The notes below the pieces were generated by a model. That model saw only the letters and a program-made list of their open reading frames with translations, ran no database searches and had not been told where the DNA came from. The translations under genes were made by a program, and so were the position numbers. Shown here piece after piece: positions 13,666 to 25,641 of a stretch of DNA of 64,000 nt (positions are counted from its first letter, which is position 1; each line of letters opens with the position of its first letter). Source of the stretch: Gongronella butleri (taxonomy: Eukaryota > Mucoromycota > Mucoromycetes > Mucorales > Cunninghamellaceae); assembly GCA_025201375.1 (NCBI GenBank), contig JAIWZP010000027.1, positions 372,001 through 436,000 on the forward strand. Direction: 5' to 3'.

Positions 13666-15273
13666 GTCCATGACCAATTGCCACTCCTCCCTCATTGGTC
13701 ATTGCGCACCCCATCATCATGCTTTGATTGCTGGCAGAACCACTTGATCGACCTTTGGTTTTTAATTTTTTTCTGAAAAAAGAGAGGCCAAATCTACCCT
13801 GTGAGAGTGTTTCGTGGCGCTGCAAAAGGTCTTTGGTGGTGACTTTTTTTTTTTTTAGTTTTTAGAAAAAAAAGGTGGTCATCTCAAAATCCACCTGGAG
13901 GGTCCACCGCTTTGAGGGGTTCAAGCTGCCGACGATGGACAAATCCGTTTGGCAACCTGCACGCTGGTGCATTGAGAGTCATGTCATTAGATGCATTGGC
14001 CTCCCCTTTCTGAGCAAATCTGCAATAAAAATTGGGGTTGACTTGATGGATTGCGAGGAAATGGCGATTAAAGTCAAATTTTAGAAACGTTGATTTCTCA
14101 TTCAGTTTTGGTCGCACCATCGTGAAACATGGTTCATTCGAAGGATCTTGCAATCCTGCATCTTTGGTCGCAGCAGCACGTCGCGGATTAAGTAGCCCGT
14201 TCCCGAGATGATCGCGCTTGAAATATTCCCGCGGCTGATGTTGCTTTGTGCATGTCGTCCATCGAGATGCTCAAGCAGGGATCAAACGACGCCAAAACAC
14301 GCAGCTCTCCTCATTGCAATTTTCTTCTCGATCTAAAACAAAACTTGGAAATCTTTAATCAAAATCAATCATTTTCAGTCAAATTTTTATTTGGTCGATA
14401 ACGGTCTTGATGTCCCCCGATTTTTACGCTGTTTCTGAGAACTAGAGGGTCGAAATAGCTAGTCAGGAACCAAGTTTTATGGTGCTGTTGGAGTTATTTT
14501 GGAATGTAATCTTGTTTTCAAATTGCTGTCTTTTTTTGGCAGACAATTGCCTGCCTAAATTTCAGCTGATGAAAGCCATTTACAAAATCACTCAAAATAG
14601 TGCCATACTGTATGATGTATTGACCCCTATGGTACTTTTAATAACAATGTGCACAACAAATCGCGGTTCGTCATCCGAATCACGAGCAAATCGCAATTTA
14701 AAACGTTGAAAAACGTCGATTGCTTCGCCAGATCTCGCTGGTCATTGGTAAATCTGGTCTCATTCGATTGTGAATTGAAGACGTCACTTTTCATTACTGC
14801 AGGGACATAGCATTACGATGCATTTCGTCTTATCCGTGTTGAGAAATTCACGTTTGAAAATTGATTTTTGGAAGTTTAGCCCTGATTTTGACGGGCGTAC
14901 CTTGATTACCATGTTCATTAAATTCAGCACTAGATACATGTCCAAGCAGACACGTGAAATGACAATGCTCGAGCGTTGGAAAGTTTCAACCCGATCAAAT
15001 GTACAATTTGACGTATTAGCGCTGAAAATGCGATGTTTTTTTCCGATAAACTCGACAATGGCCCAATCGCCGTTTGGCTTTTCAATGTTCACTAGTGAAC
15101 TGAGAGATAGCTGGATCAAATTGACTTGCTCGAGAGCGAATTGCTTCATTTTAGTGCCAGCAATGGCGACCTGACGCAATTTTCGTTCTTTTTTTTTTCG
15201 GGTGATCGAGCTGACGTGTGTCGATTTTATTGTAGATGCTGTGGATTTCTTTTGAAACGAGCGTGTGCGCGCA

Positions 15274-15294
15274 AAAAAAAAAAAAAAAAAAAAA
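15274..15294 (+). repeat. Poly-A run of about 21 nt
   Basis: A simple homopolymer in gene-free DNA just upstream of the small membrane-protein gene. It is one of many long A/T runs in the window. Confidence 0.9.
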
Positions 15295-15524
15295 TGAATG
15301 GTTGTCAAAAAAACTCGCAAAACACACTATTTGAGGGCCACTGATGGAGGTGTGGCGTGTGTGGCGCCATTGCTGCTTAGGAGACGTGTCACTTTGCGCA
15401 GCACGTCCAGAGGATAAAAATAGCAAGCAGGGGCGCCTGCCATTTAAAGGCGTATGTTTTTTTTTGCCGTCTCTCGCGCTGGCTTCCTTTGTTTCTCCCT
15501 CTTTTTTTTGTATTGTATTTTTGA

Positions 15525-15863
15525 ATGCTCAAGCAATGGTATCTTCGCATGGTCAGCAAGTGGAAGAAGAAACCCGGTGATGAACGGCGCGGCAAAGCAT
15601 GGTCGTTTAGCGCGAAGAAGGGCAAAGGAGCGAAAAAGAGCAAAGTTGCGCTGCCGCTCCGGCCTTTGGTGGTGCGTGCGTCGCTTTTTGACCCTCTGGC
15701 GCCGTACCAGGTGAACTGCCTGCTTGGGGTGACGGTGCTGCTGCTTTTGACGGTGGGATACGTCGCGTACCAGTGCGGACGCGTGCTCGGGCTATTAGAG
15801 GTCGTGCTCTTTGGGTGTAACGACCTTGTACGCGGCACTTTCCACTTGCTCCGGGTCGCCTGA
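15525..15863 (+). CDS. Hypothetical small single-span membrane protein
   Basis: I do not recognise this 112-residue product. It has a strongly basic N-terminal part (KKKPGDERRG, KKGKGAKKSK) followed by one or two hydrophobic segments (VNCLLGVTVLLLLTVGYVAY, then LLEVVLFGC). A cytosolic basic region with a C-terminal membrane anchor is a plausible layout. GC content rises as in coding DNA. It is uninterrupted and lies 149 bp upstream of the carboxylase gene on the same strand, behind a CT-rich leader. An intron or an earlier start cannot be excluded. Confidence 0.5.
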   Translation: MLKQWYLRMVSKWKKKPGDERRGKAWSFSAKKGKGAKKSKVALPLRPLVVRASLFDPLAPYQVNCLLGVTVLLLLTVGYVAYQCGRVLGLLEVVLFGCNDLVRGTFHLLRVA

Positions 15864-16012
15864 AATCGCCCCGCCGCGCATGCTATTCTTGCTGACAAGT
15901 TGGGAATGCCCGCTGTTTCTCGCGCCCAAATTGGATTACCCCACATTCATTTTTCTTCTTTTTCTTCTTCTTTTACGCGCCCCCTTTTTTTCGCTTTTTA
16001 TCTTTTTTTCTT

Positions 16013-17326
16013 ATGCCTCTACCCGACCTTTCGCAGCACAGACTTCTTGTTGCCAACCGTGGCGAGATCGCTATTCGTGTTCTGACGGCGGCCGCTGACC
16101 TTGGTTGCGAAACAATTGCCTTGTCCGCCGACCAAGACTCGTCGCACTGTGCGCACGCCACACACGCCGTCAAGCTGCCCAGCGCGGCCTCGTTTCTAAA
16201 CGTCAGCCACATCATTGATGCGGCCAAAAAGTAAGAAACGAGAAATTGGTCGAGAAATGTGCGTGAAATTCATCGTTTTCCCGCTTTTTTTTTTCTTCTT
16301 CTTTCCTCCGCTTAGAACGAACGCGACGATGCTGCATCCCGGTTATGGCTTCCTATCCGAATCTGCGGATTTGGTGCAACAATGCCGCGCGGCCGGGATT
16401 TTGTTTGTTGGTCCGTCTGCCGAATGCATTGACGCTGTGGGCGACAAGGTATCTGCGCGCAAGATGGCGCAGGCGGCAGGTGTGCCAGTGATCCCGGGCA
16501 CGGACGCGTCCATCCGCGACGTCAGCGAAATTTACGCGTTTGGCGACGTGTATGGGTATCCACTGATGCTCAAGGCACGCGATGGCGGCGGTGGCCGTGG
16601 CATCCGTCTCGTGCACACGCGCGCTGAGGCAAATGACGCGTTCCAGCGGTGTATCAATGAGTCTCCGTCCAAGCAGGTTTTCATGGAAAGAGCCGTCATC
16701 GATGCCAAACACATTGAGGTGCAAATCGTGGGCGATCGCCACGGCAATGTGCTTCATCTGCTCGAACGCGATTGTTCTATCCAACGCAGATACCAAAAGG
16801 TGCTCGAGGTAACCTTTTTTTTTGGTGCAACTCATGCCAATGGCGACTCAATCTCTCTCTCTCTCTTTTTTCCATGCCAGATTGCGCCGTCGTTTTTGCC
16901 TGATGTCATGCGTTCATCAATTCAAGCTGCGGCGCTGCAGCTTGCGCGGTACATCAAGTACGATTCCGTGGGCACGGTCGAATTCCTCGTTTCTGGCGAC
17001 CAATTCTACTTTTTGGAGGTGAATCCACGCGTGCAAGTGGAGCATACGATCAGCGAGCAGATCACAAATGTCGATATTGTGCAGACACAGCTTCTCATGG
17101 CCGTCGGCGCTGATCTGCACAAGGATCTTGCGCTGCATCAGGATGCCATTGTCCGCTCTGCGGCTGCACGCCAGCTTGTGGCCATCCAAGCGCGCGTCGT
17201 CGCCGAAAATCCTGCCAACAATCATATGCTTTCTGTTGGCCAGATCGCCGACGTTGCTTTTCCAGTCAATGGCGCCTTTGGCGTGCGCGTCGATACGTGG
17301 ATTGAGCCGGGAGCCACTGTCTTGCC

Positions 17327-17359
<33 letters not shown>

Positions 17360-18237
17360 CAAAGAAAAGGCGGAAATATTCTTTTTTCAATCGAATTGCT
17401 CTTTATTCATTACCTTCTTTCATTTAGACGTTTGATTCGCTGTTGGCCAAGATTATTGTGACGGGCGGATCGCTGGAGGACGCGTTAACCAAGACGGCGC
17501 GAGCGCTGCAGCGTACGGTAATTGCGGGCGTCGACACCAACCTGGATTTCCTGACGGCGCTTGTGCTTGACCGCGAGTACATGGCGGATGGGCTGCGGCA
17601 CAGCCACACGCACGCACTCGAGCGCCAGATGCCGCGTCTGTTGGAAGCGAGCAAACCTTGGGCGCTGCGGCGACAAAAGATGCAACAAGAGCGACATCAG
17701 CGTCTTGCTGCATCGAGTGGCGCGGGCACCTTGCCTGGAGCAGGCAGTGCAAGTGCTGGCGGCAGCGGCCTGATGCAATTCAAGCCCGGCGACGCGTTCA
17801 ATGTGTCTGTGTTGGACGACAATAGCAACGTCACGGCGGCACACACGTTCCAGGTGGACACGATCAATGTGAACCGGTTCCCGGACGAATTCACGGCGCG
17901 GATCAATTCGACGCTGCCGTCGCAGCCATCGTTTAGCATGACACTCGCGCGCAAGGCCGCAGGCGCAGGATCCAAGATGCGCGCAAAGGCAAACCCACAA
18001 CAACCGGGCGACGTGGGCGCACCCGTCACTGGCATGGTCGTGGAAATCAATGTGGAAGAGAATGCCGTTGTTAAACCCGGCCAGCAAATCTACGTGGTCA
18101 GCGCAATGAAGATGGAAACAGTCGTCAAGAGCCAAATCCACGGCCGCGTCGCAGCCATCCATGCCAATCCCAATGATCTCGTGGAAATGGGCGACCTCGT
18201 CGTCGCCATCGCCGAAATCAGCGACTCCAAGCTGTGA
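16013..18237 (+). CDS. Biotin carboxylase plus biotin carrier domain protein
   Basis: The protein carries the ATP-dependent biotin-carboxylation half of a biotin enzyme and its own biotin carrier. Four exons (16013-16230, 16316-16808, 16881-17327, 17428-18237) give 1968 nt, 655 residues. The N-terminus has LLVANRGEIAIRVL and HPGYGFLSE, the ATP-grasp region GGGGRGI, and the biotin carboxylase signatures ERDCSIQRRYQKVLE and FLEVNPRVQVEHT. The C-terminal carrier has SAMKMET near residue 611, the lysine being the biotin site. Domain order fits the alpha subunit of MCC/PCC. The carrier segment GDVGAPVTGMVVEI is closer to pyruvate carboxylase, but no carboxyltransferase domain is present. The acceptor substrate is therefore unknown. 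The third intron contains 29 consecutive A. Confidence 0.85.
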
Positions 18238-19514
18238 GGGCAACCTAGAAAAAATGAAGACAAATAAAATGGCTGGATTCCCCTTTTTATTTTACGCGCG
18301 TCCGTCCTATAAGACACCATCGCCTCAGATTTGCGATTTGGCCAGCCATACAACGACCATCGAGGCTAAAATAATAAAAAAAGGATGAAAAAGAATGAAA
18401 AAGGGAAAAAAATAGCGCAAAGCAAAAGAAAGAATGAAGTTTGCATGATTTTTGGTTCACCCGGATGCTCAATTCTCGCAAATTGCAGCAAGGCGCATTA
18501 AAATCTTGCTTCGAGTAGCACAAACAACAAATCGTGCGCCGCACTTTCCTTTTTTTCTTGGTTTGTGAGCAAAAGGAACACAAAAAAGAGAAATCCAAGT
18601 CTGTGCGCGCGTCGCGCAGCTCCCTTTCTAGACGCATTGAAAAGACGCGCCAAATATTATTGATAGGACGCGTTTTTGAGTTTGCTTTGTTGCGACCTCG
18701 TTCCATGTTGGCTGCTGGTCAGACGTGTCCTTTGGTTTTACAAGACGTGTCCTTTGGTTTTGCAATGGGGGCCACCAGGCTCGCTTTCAACTCTATTTTT
18801 TTTAAAAAATGGACGCTTGGGGTCGGTGAACAAAAAAAAAAAAAAAAAAAAGGCGACGGGTTAGCCGATTGCCCAAAAAGCTGCGGGTGCCTGGAAATAG
18901 GATATGTAGTCGGACCGCGCCATCCATTTTTCACTTTTCCTCTTCTTTCCCTCTTTTCCTCTTTGTTTTTTACCCCCCTCTACATTACCATCTTTGCCAT
19001 CTGCGCACTTCCCAACACATGTATCCATTGCAATTCGTGAGGCACCAGTTATTCCACCAAAAAGACGGGGTAAAGAAAAGGAAATACACGAGAAAAGACG
19101 GACGCGAGGCGTCTTGACAAGTGGAAACTCATTTTATTCAAGAAACTCCCCAAACAGTGCCATCCAAGGAAGAAGAAGCATCCTCTGGAGCTACGAAACG
19201 CCAAAAGCATTGACGCTCGCATGATTTTCTCGTGCGCAGCGACTCGGCCGAGCCCCATCGAGCACAACACGACAGCCAAAGCAGCCCCGTATGGACGAGT
19301 TTGTCGAGCGTGGGGACTCAATTCTACAAGTTGAAGCCCAATCGAGCACAAGCTCGGCGCGTCGAGTGAATCAGCCGCATATGTATGACTTTCTTGCCCG
19401 CCCTAGTGACTCTGGCTGACCAGTGACTGTCGCATCCGACGATCCTCTATTCATATTGCCACAGTCAAAGGTATCATATAAAAAAAAAGGCGACACCGAC
19501 CGCGCAGCTCGTTT
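18238..19514. other. Gap with the carboxylase 3' end; no gene seen
   Basis: AATAAA at 18263, 26 nt after the carboxylase stop, is the likely polyadenylation signal. The rest is T/A-run-rich DNA without a convincing frame. Small open frames here lack motifs. Confidence 0.5.
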
Positions 19515-20280
19515 ATGTCAGACAAGGAAATTGAGTTGAGCACGTGCGAAAAATGCAGATTGATGGCGTGGCAAGAGGTAAGCTTGATGGCAAAAGAAAC
19601 AATAATAGAGGAAATCAATGCCAACTGACACAATTTCTAAGCCAAAAAAAAAAAATGGCCACAAGTTTTGAACACGTTGCCATGTGCATCTGCCGCTGAC
19701 TGATTTTGACTCGTGGAAGGCGAAGCAAACGCAATGTGCACAAAATGCTTGCTCGAGAATCGCGAGGAAGTCGAACGCGCAATCCAAGCGGGCAAGGTAC
19801 AAAAAAAGAGAAGAAAAGCGTGGTACATGGATTAGGCAGCTAATTTTGTCCCTTACATTAGACGCACACGCACACGCACTCGCCCGCTATCACCGCGATT
19901 ATAGCTGAACGAATGCGTGCGAAAAATATTGCATTGCGTCAATATTACATCGAGAAGCATCCCAAGGCATCCTAGGATGAGTTGGAAGAATTCACCCCGT
20001 TACTCGGTCGCCCGGAATTCACGGATTTGATCATATGCGTGGTCCAAGACGATCACAGCACCTGCCAGCTTTGCGAGTCAAAAAAAAAAAAATTAAATGC
20101 GAATTCAAAGACTTGAAGATCTCGCCGAGGAGGGCGCTGACGCCAAACGCGCGACAATGCAACGCCACGACCCGCGAATCGCCTACATAGCCACCAATCT
20201 CAGCTTATTCTGCTTGACATGCAATATGTACGAACCTTGGTCATTGGGGTACATCAAAGGAAAAAGTCGCTCACTCTTTG

Positions 20281-20311
<31 letters not shown>

Positions 20312-20752
20312 AGGCTTTTGTCGGACCTGCAGCCCCTTGATGCCTGTAAGTTGCTCGATCATCTGTTTGGTGATAAGGAGGACGCCGAGCTCGCCAAAAT
20401 CAAGCAATGCTCGGCAGATGTCCTGCTGGCCGCGGCGACTGCAAGCAAAGGCCGATGCGCCCTCACCCAGAGCGCTGGCAGCTTCAAGAATTTGCCCGAT
20501 TCAAGCGTTGTCAAGACACGTATTGCGCATGATCGTTTATCATTCGATCGCATTGTCCCAGAGTGCGAGGGCGGGCAATACGTCATGGGAAACATCCAAG
20601 TGCTGAAGTATTATGTCAATACGGCAAAACGCGCGACGACTCAAGCTGTGCTCAAGCTATGGATTGCGCGAATGACAAAACTTGGTGCAAAGCGCCTCAA
20701 GAAAAATTTGATGGCCAGCATCCGCCGCGCCGAGGCGCGCCAAGGTCCATGA
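19515..20752 (+). pseudogene. Broken HNH-type endonuclease-like gene with CxxC pairs
   Basis: The segment keeps clear coding signals but not one frame. In order it has CEKC (near 19540), CTKC (near 19740), CQLC (near 20067), CLTC (near 20215) and a final block with RIAHDRLSFDRIVPE and YVMGNIQVLKYYVN. The S-DRI and GN-Q pattern is typical of HNH / recombination-endonuclease-VII-like nucleases that bind zinc through CxxC pairs. Breaks: an in-frame TAG at 19972 after KHPKAS, and an 11-A run near 20084 that shifts the frame after CQLCES. The first intron has no acceptor of fitting phase. Introns are still visible, one with a 28-T run (20285-20312). The last exon alone is open for about 140 codons. 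I call it a decayed nuclease gene, perhaps of mobile origin. Confidence 0.6.
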
Positions 20753-21524
20753 TCCCTCCCCAATTGCGCACCATATGATTTATCCCCTTTGCGCCCATTT
20801 CCCCCCCACGTCCCCCCATATCCTTAATGTGCACACCATTTTCTTTTTTTTTTCATGATTTGCCTCTCTCTTAGCACGATGTGCCAATAAAAACCCCATT
20901 CAAATAGTACCTATAGTGCGCGCCATTGGTGTGTAGCATTGTCAGTGTCATTGTTCCTTTTTTTTTTTTTTTTTCTGTGATCAAGGGTTTGCACGCGATT
21001 CGCGTATTTATTACTGTTGCTTATAACATGTCGATGCAACGACGCCTCCGAAAGAACAATGGCGCGTCGACACGAACGCCGCATGCCCGCGCACTCGATG
21101 CTTTTGGCCTTGTCACGCAAATTTGATGCACGGACGCCAATTTTAACTTTTGTATTAGTCATAAGTTTCTTGGATCGTCAGCATAAATCATCATCACTCT
21201 GAAAGACGCGTCGCATTGTTCAAAATCACTGATGTTCCGCGCCTTTCTTTGCTTTTTCGCTATTAGCCCCATCCCTCTCTTTTTCTTGACCATGTCGCGC
21301 AGCGGCAAGAAGGAGGTGATCGTGTGCGTGCGACACAAACAAAAAACTCAAAATATTTCGTGATCCGACGGCTGACAATAAAAAAAGTACGAACGCGTCG
21401 TGATAATCATTAAAGCACGCGCTCGTCCAGCCATTCCGGACCAACATTGATTGACATTCGACGCGCTTTACGCTAAAAATGCCAAAAAAAAAAAAGAAAA
21501 TGGCAAATAAAAAAGAAAAAATAT
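20753..21524. other. Gap between nuclease pseudogene and tRNA; no gene
   Basis: AATAAA-like sequence near 20887 may be the old 3' end of the pseudogene. No other supportable feature is seen. Confidence 0.5.
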
Positions 21525-21605
21525 TGGCAAGGACGAGGTTCGAACTCGCGCCTCTTTCGAGAGCAGCGCCTAAAGCTGCCGCCTTAACCACTCGGCCACC
21601 TTACC
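21525..21605 (-). tRNA. tRNA-Leu, anticodon UAG
   Basis: On the minus strand an 81-nt cloverleaf can be folded by eye. The acceptor stem GGTAAGG pairs with CCTTGCC, allowing one T-G pair. The D arm is GCCGAGTGGTTAAGGC. The anticodon stem GCAGC/GCTGC encloses the loop TTTAGGC, giving anticodon UAG. A long variable arm (TCTCGAAAGAGGC) marks a class II tRNA, as expected for leucine. The T arm GCGAG-TTCGAAC-CTCGT closes the fold. No intron is needed. It would read CUA codons. Confidence 0.93.
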
Positions 21606-21999
21606 AGTGTCGGACCAAACACTTTTGGACTCCCAGGAGCAAATTTTTAGCGAAATTTCCTTTTTAGGAAATTTGCACTCAATTAGGAATCCAGTGGACT
21701 CCGACTCAAGCGCTGTTTGGGCATTTTCTCTCAAAACTCGCCTGCAAACGCCTTTTGCCGCGCGCAAAAATGAGCGCCATGCCCATCAAACCGTCAAGTA
21801 TGGTCCATTTCCAAAGTTTGTGGCCAACCAGACATGTGCAAAGGAAATAATGGCGCATTAAAGTTGGTCTGCGTAAAAAGCCCGCATTTTTTTTTGGCGC
21901 CGCTTGGCACTAACCTGGAAGCTTTTTTTAATCTCGAATGGATGCAAAATGATGGGGAATAAGGTAAAATCATGATGTTACAGAAAAAAATGAGCGGCT

Positions 22000-24514
22000 T
22001 TATGCCGGGCGCGGCGTGAATGTCCAGGGCAATTGCTGCGACGCGGTGTGGAAGTTCCAGGCTGGCACGTACGCGGACTCGGGGGAAGCTATGGCTGGCT
22101 TGAAGGGGGCGTGCAAGTCCAAGATCTGTTCTTCACCCGTGGGCGCCTCATCCATACCGCGCAGCAGCTGCAATTGCGCCTCGCCGGTCATGTGCTGCAA
22201 CATGTACTGCCCCGGCTCAAGCGTGCTGGGCGATGCAAAGGAAAAAAATGAGAAAAAAGAGTGCCAGCCGCCATTTTTTTTCCTTTTTTCCTTTTTTTTT
22301 TTTTTTTTTTTTTCTTTTTTTTTTTTTACCTATGCAATTGGTGGAAGAGATAGTGTAGCATGTTGCTCTCTTGCATGGGCCGCCACTTATCGCCCATGAT
22401 ATCGGCCATGTTCTTTTTGTGCACGTGGTACACGCGTCCATTGGGCACATCGACGCGTGCCTCGAGGACAATGGCGTGGCCTGCCACAAACGACCGCAAC
22501 CAATTGACGGCGCGCTCCGTCGCCGTCGTCACCTCGTCCGTGCCATTCTGATGCTGGTAATCAAGCTTCGTGCTCATCATGCAATGTCGCTTACCGCCAT
22601 CCTTGGCATCCTATCCAAAAAAAATCAAAAAACGAATAAATGACCCTTTTTCCATCCCATTGCCGCCATTGCTCGCTCACGTACAGCCGACAGAAAGCCA
22701 TCCACTTGATGCCGGATCAGGACATTCATGTCGCCAAAACGCCACATGTTGTATGTGTGATTTTCATCCGTGTCGTGGTGCCATTCTATGCCAATTGAAA
22801 AAGTAAAAGAATGAGCAAATGGTGCTCATGGTCCCATCCGTGCAATGAGGGGGGGTCTCACCTGAATCGGTTGTCGTGTCGTCTTGTGTCTGTGTGAGCT
22901 TGGTGTCGACCGAGATGGCCTGCGGCCAGTTGAGCACGGCGGCTTTCCATGCCCAATCAAAGACGAGCTGATTGCGCTGCTTGGCAGACCACGTGTGGTT
23001 GGGCACAGGCGCGTCAAAAAAGAGCGTCGTATGGTCGCCGTGCTGGGCGACGCGCAGCGGGATGCGAAATGTCGTGCCCAGCGACGATGCCAGTTCGACC
23101 AGCGGGACCAGGCTCTCCAGTGACGCGACAATGTGCAATGTCTCGTTTTCCGAGATATCGTTGGCCATTTTGTCCATGGACACGGGAGGGGGAACCTACA
23201 ATTGGCGCAACCTTGAGTAAAATAACAGAAAATATTTGTCATTTTACCTTTTTCTGGTAGTGACTGGGCGTTGATGTCGACGTTTCGGTGTGCAGGTAAT
23301 CTTTGCTCAAGTCCAACTTTTTGGGCACGGTCGTGGCACCTAAACTCACGGGCGCCCACACGCCCTACGCGCAAAAAAAAAAAAAGAAAAAGAAAAAAAA
23401 AAGAAAAAATTAGAAATTTGGCGTCAGAGGTTCCTGCGACGCGTGCCCAATTCGTTTTACCTGGCGTTTCAGTTCCTTTGTAAAGACGAGCACCGATTTT
23501 TCAGGGACAGGCGGCTGGTCTTTGAGCGAAAGTTGCTTGACTGACGCGTAAAATTGCTTTTTTTTTTGTCAAAAAACAGAAGTCAGCGTGTTCTTTTTTT
23601 CTTTCTGTGACGCGTCAGCAGCGTGACTTACAGGATAGCGCGTTTGGCGATGCTGTTGTTGCCGGATATACGCCTATAGGACACAAAGAATTGAGCTCAA
23701 TTGACTTTTTTTCCACACTTTTTTTTTCGTGGTCTTTTTTTTTTTTTGATTCGCACCTGAAAGGTTGCTTCGACATTGGGATGCAGCATGTCATAGATTC
23801 CAGACGACAACATGGTCTCTTTTTGATGCGCGATGAATTCCTCATTTTCGACGCGCAATTCTTCGGTCATCTTTGCGTAAAATTTCTTGTCGGCGGGCAC
23901 CACCTCGCGGTCCTAATGAAAGCGCGTCAAAAGAAGAGCGGGCATATTGCAATACGGGGATCGTTTCTTACCGGATGATGCATATTTTCGGCGATTGTCT
24001 TGTAGCGGACGTGGTCTTTCTTGCTAAAGCGCGACGCTCGCGACGCCGTGTCGGCGGCTTGCATCGCAATGTCCAGATCCGTGGTGCTCTGCTGTTTTGT
24101 GGCGACCGACGACGATGCATTGGCCGCTGCGCCGCCGGACATGGAGCGCAGCAGCGATTGAAGCAGATCCGTGTCCGTGACGGGCTTGGATGTGCCGCCG
24201 GTGGCTGCCGTGGGTGGCGCAGACGTCGAGGGAGCACTCGCAGGCGACGGCGTGGACGCTAGTGCGCCGCTTCCTGAAGTGCGCATGGACAATGCGAGCT
24301 TGTCAAACAGCGGCTCGGCAATGCTCGCAAAATTATTGACAGAATAAGCCTCGAACGCGGCCTCGGACGGCGTGGTGTTGGACGGCAACTCGGCAAACCG
24401 ATCGCTACGGTCGATCCGCGTGAAACGTGGCCGCTTGTTGCTGCCCTCGTCCGTAAAACCAGCCGTGTCCACCTCCATGGCTTGCACAGGATCGTCGTCG
24501 TCCCTATTTTGCAT
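22000..24514 (-). CDS. Conserved protein, possibly ICE2/NARG2-like
   Basis: Nine exons (24514-23972, 23912-23757, 23673-23632, 23556-23461, 23364-23248, 23195-22862, 22785-22685, 22610-22330, 22225-22000) give 1896 nt, 631 residues. The first ~180 residues are low-complexity Ala/Ser/Thr/Pro with a likely nuclear signal (NKRPRF). Conserved-looking blocks follow: HPNVEATFQAYIRQQQHRQ, then MWRFGDMNVLIRHQVDGFL, and a C-terminal ARVDVPNGRVYHVHKKNM with LEPGQYMLQHMTGEAQL. The last blocks recall the C-terminal domain of ICE2/NARG2, a subunit of the little elongation complex for snRNA transcription. I make that link from memory of the pattern and hold it weakly. A different conserved nuclear protein is possible. 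That the gene is real is well supported by consistent splice phases. Confidence 0.6.
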
Positions 24515-25315
24515 TTAAAAAAAAGGGGTGGAGAAAGAAGAAAAAAAATAGAGGAAGAAAGAAGAGACAAATCGACAAAAAAATATCAGGTCCATCTTTT
24601 TTTTTCTTTTCATGCTGCTGGATTCCAAACAACAATTTGGGACAAGAGAGTTTTATGTGCTTGTGCGGCATCCAAAAAAGGCACCCAAAGTGCGAATGAA
24701 AGGTCCCTCAAATCCCGCCATGTTTGAATTTATTGTGCGCTTGTCCCAGCAAAAAAACCAAAATGCCAAAAATGCAGCGAATTTTTTCCGGAGTCCTCTT
24801 TTCCATTTTCCAGACAAAATTTTTAAAAGTTTGATTTTACAGTGCACTCTTTCCAGCAAAAAAACAAAGAGGCTGAGAATTGGCCGATATTTTCCAGACC
24901 ACCCTTTCTCGCACCGGGGGAAATGGGGGTCTGGCGGCGTGAATTGGGCAAACCGGAAAGTAAAATGACCGGCGCGCTTCGGCCTGATTTTGGCTCATTT
25001 CGGAGTTTAATTCGTGACGGCCTCAAGCCGGCACGCCGAATCTCGAGAAGCGGCGCTTTATGGCGTTGTTTTGGCACAATTTGGAATGTCCTTGCTTTTT
25101 GCTAATATAATTCTCTATCAAAAGCATGAAATCCGATTTGTCAAGCCATTCAGCAAGAGCAGACATCGAGCTATGGGCTCACTATAATGAGTAACATTGT
25201 GATTCAATGACTGATAAATGCCATTTTTATACATTAGAATATTCATCGATAAAAAACGACTACCAACAAAATCAACTATGAAACTCTTCAATGCATAATG
25301 GTGTGGCCCTATCTA
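24515..25315. other. Intergenic with fragment of dispersed repeat C
   Basis: No gene is seen. A 29-bp block at 24913-24941 is exactly repeated, inverted, at 33383-33411, with looser likeness around it. Confidence 0.6.
24913..24941 (+). repeat. Repeat C core, copy 1
   Basis: The 29-bp word containing AAATGGGGGTCTGGCGGCG occurs here and, in reverse complement, at 33383-33411 without mismatch. Flanks are similar in composition (GCGCGCC/CCGG words) but do not align well by eye. It is probably the conserved core of an older dispersed element. Confidence 0.7.
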
Positions 25316-25641
25316 GTGTAAAGGAATGCTTGAAGTATGCTTTTGCACATGAGGATCGGGTCCAGCTGCAGTATGAATTCCAGGGCACATTGTATTGCTC
25401 AAATGCGACCAAATCACGTTTCGTAACAAAAATGACAATGCTATGAATGCCATTTTAGCGGGGCTCTTTAGAATCCGATGAAATGTTGCCATGTTCGGAC
25501 GCGTCAGCATCAGAACATCTTAATGCACTTTGTTTCGTCTCGGGGACGCGTCTCAATGGCGAGAAACAATAGTCGACTATCGCAATTGTCAAAAGAAACC
25601 ACCTGTTCCCGCCAGTTCCGCTTTTCCCTGAGCCTGAAACT
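25316..25641 (+). repeat. Left arm of a large inverted repeat
   Basis: This 325-bp arm is the reverse complement of 25990-26314 with only a few mismatches (for example GGACGCGTCAGC against GGACGCTTCAGC). The arms flank a 348-bp unique spacer. The same 65-residue frame appears on opposite strands in the two arms only because of this symmetry; it is not evidence for a gene. Confidence 0.92.

Larger units (their letters stand above)
10707..15524. other. Long AT-rich gene-free region with repeat relics
   Basis: About 4.8 kb without a supportable gene. It contains one copy of dispersed repeat A (12171-12349), relic pieces of an HNH-type gene (12907-13090 and 13530-13665) and a cluster of the word TACAGTA/TACTGTA between about 12700 and 13530. 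A run of about 21 A lies near 15274. The longest open frame (14784-15320, minus) starts with translated homopolymer and has no motif I recognise. Confidence 0.6.

Noticed and set aside
14784..15320. Minus-strand frame of 178 codons
   Set aside because: It starts in translated poly-T, has no motif, and lies in AT-rich DNA with relics. No splice or promoter signals support it.
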